Shown: one piece after another, positions 6,222 to 7,333 of the stretch
How the letters are laid out: each line of letters opens with the position of its first letter
Numbering within the stretch: position 1 is the first letter of the stretch
Notes under the pieces: generated by a model
The model's database searches: none
Seen by the model: the letters and a program-made list of their open reading frames with translations, nothing else
What the model was told of the DNA's origin: nothing
Position numbers and translations under genes: made by a program
Assembly (NCBI GenBank): GCA_050012535.1
Contig: JBEKGZ010000087.1
Span: forward strand, 1-7,333
DNA from: CAVPLU01 sp050012535
Lineage (GTDB): Archaea; Thermoproteota; Bathyarchaeia; 40CM-2-53-6
Direction of reading: 5' to 3'
DNA: 7,333 nt

Positions 6222-7325
6222 CTATCGACTCAGCGATTCCACCAGACGCTCCACTGGGACGTAGTCGAAATCAAAACCAAAATGTCTCGGACCGAAGAAG
6301 CCTAGGCCTTTGGGAGTTCGCCAGACCTCCGGAGCCTTAGCAGCGACCACAGACACTTCAAGACCCAGCTTGAGAGCGTCATTTGTGATCCCGTGGCCAC
6401 TGGGGTCTAGGAACATGATCAAGTCAGGAGGCATTACGATTGGTTTCGACCCCAGCCAAGCAAAGATGTGCTCATTCTTTATCCATGAACGGAGGCTCTG
6501 ACCTTGCCATTCTTTGTCACCGCTCAATGTGACGTCACCGAACAGGAAACCCTTCTCGTTTCTCCACTCGTACTTCTTCACGGTTCCTCTGAACACTAAC
6601 CATCCGTCGAGAAGATTCCGGACTGCTTCGACGGCGTCGCGGCGGTCCTGTAGAGCCTGTCTAACAGCCTTCCCTAGAGCTATGGACCTAGAGATGGATC
6701 CCTTGATCAGAATCTTGGCAGCGGTGGATTTCGTTAGAGGTGTGTCGATTACTGCAGCGTGTCCACCTGCAAGCACGGCGACGTATCGGGCGAGCGACTC
6801 GTAGTCGTCGATATCGGCATAGCGTTCAATGAATATGACAGTCCCTGTTTCGCTCACGACAGCAGAAGGTGCCATCGATGCTCCGAAGATATGGGTTGTA
6901 CTCTGGTGAAGCTCAGGTCCGGCTCGACCTAGCAGGTCGCCGTCCACCATCGGAATACCCAACTGAGAAGCTACGTGCAGTGCGGCGGCTGTGTTTCCTC
7001 CTCCAAGCTCGGTTGCCGCCGTTGCAGCAACCTTACGCCCAAAGTAACGCTCAACCGATTCCAATGCCACAGCGAAGGGGTCAGCAATGGTCACTTTCTT
7101 GCTTGGTCTAACATCAGGTGCCACCGAGCCAATATAGTAAGGGCTCACAAGCAGAGACTCATCTGGAATCTCATCCAGACTCACAATTCTAAGTCGCCGT
7201 CCAGCTTTCAGGTCTGATTCGAGAACTTCTATTCCGGCTTGAGGACTTCCGCCACCCCCAGTGCCCAAGATCGTAGTCCCAACAACTAGATCCTCAATAG
7301 CATCTTTCGATTCCAGTGCAAACAT
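6222..7325 (-). CDS. DUF917 / S-methyl-thiohydantoin desulfurase family protein
   Basis: Cytoplasmic protein of 367 aa, the normal length for the family, with both domains present. N-terminal domain: DLVVGTTILGTGGGGSP at about 12-28, ELGGGN at 106-111, the strongly diagnostic DGDLLGRAGPELHQ at 128-141, and TPLTKSTAAKILIKGSISRSIALG at about 195-218. C-terminal domain: FRGTV, EKGFLFGDVTLSGD near 257-270, WIKNEHIFAWLG, VMPPDLIMFLDPSGHGITND at about 297-316, and VVAAKAPEVWRTPKG. From memory, Pfam names this family S-Me-THD, and members often neighbour hydantoinase/oxoprolinase-type enzymes; most are biochemically uncharacterised. The ATG at 7325 leaves only 8 upstream bases in the window, with no visible ribosome site. 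It is the first visible gene of the cluster and ends 49 nt before the binding-protein gene. Likely role: an enzyme or accessory factor acting on the imported compound (inference). Confidence 0.92.
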   Translation of the reverse strand: MFALESKDAIEDLVVGTTILGTGGGGSPQAGIEVLESDLKAGRRLRIVSLDEIPDESLLVSPYYIGSVAPDVRPSKKVTIADPFAVALESVERYFGRKVAATAATELGGGNTAAALHVASQLGIPMVDGDLLGRAGPELHQSTTHIFGASMAPSAVVSETGTVIFIERYADIDDYESLARYVAVLAGGHAAVIDTPLTKSTAAKILIKGSISRSIALGKAVRQALQDRRDAVEAVRNLLDGWLVFRGTVKKYEWRNEKGFLFGDVTLSGDKEWQGQSLRSWIKNEHIFAWLGSKPIVMPPDLIMFLDPSGHGITNDALKLGLEVSVVAAKAPEVWRTPKGLGFFGPRHFGFDFDYVPVERLVESLSR

Positions 7326-7333
7326 GAAAGGTG

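Noticed and set aside
574..7325. A novel defence, mobile or CRISPR-type system in the window.
   Set aside because: All six minus-strand genes match known transporter or DUF917 families; no repeats, transposase, integrase or effector-like genes are visible.

Overview
The window (7,333 bases, roughly half G+C) holds one long minus-strand gene cluster and the 3' part of one plus-strand gene that converges on it. Read 5' to 3' on the minus strand, the cluster is: a DUF917 / S-methyl-thiohydantoin-desulfurase-family protein, a family-5 (peptide/nickel type) solute-binding protein, two inner-membrane permeases (DppB- and DppC-like) and two ABC ATPases (DppD- and DppF-like). Five of these six genes make a complete Dpp/Opp-type ABC importer. 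Genes are tightly packed: a 49-nt gap between DUF917 and the binding protein, 12 nt to dppB, a 4-nt ATGA overlap from dppB to dppC, zero gap from dppC to dppD, and a short overlap from dppD to dppF.

The plus-strand gene enters from the left edge without its start. It belongs to the aminopeptidase T (M29)/COG2309-like fold. At the metal-site positions it has a His / His-x-Asp arrangement that resembles the ring-cleaving 2,5-dihydroxypyridine dioxygenase NicX more than an M29 peptidase. Its open frame runs 246 nt into the antisense of dppF, well past where the family similarity ends.

The organism is most likely an archaeon, though this is inference. The binding protein has an uncleaved-looking N-terminal hydrophobic anchor with no lipobox cysteine, three of the six cluster genes most plausibly start with TTG, and a TATA-like element sits at the right distance upstream of the binding-protein gene. 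A bacterium such as a Chloroflexi member cannot be excluded from this sequence alone.

Taken together, DUF917 proteins usually sit near hydantoin/oxoproline-type enzymes and a NicX-like protein lies next door. The importer may therefore bring in a cyclic amide, modified amino acid or N-heterocycle rather than ordinary peptides. There is no gene-free stretch longer than 49 nt, and I see no RNA genes, insertion sequences, CRISPR arrays or attachment sites.
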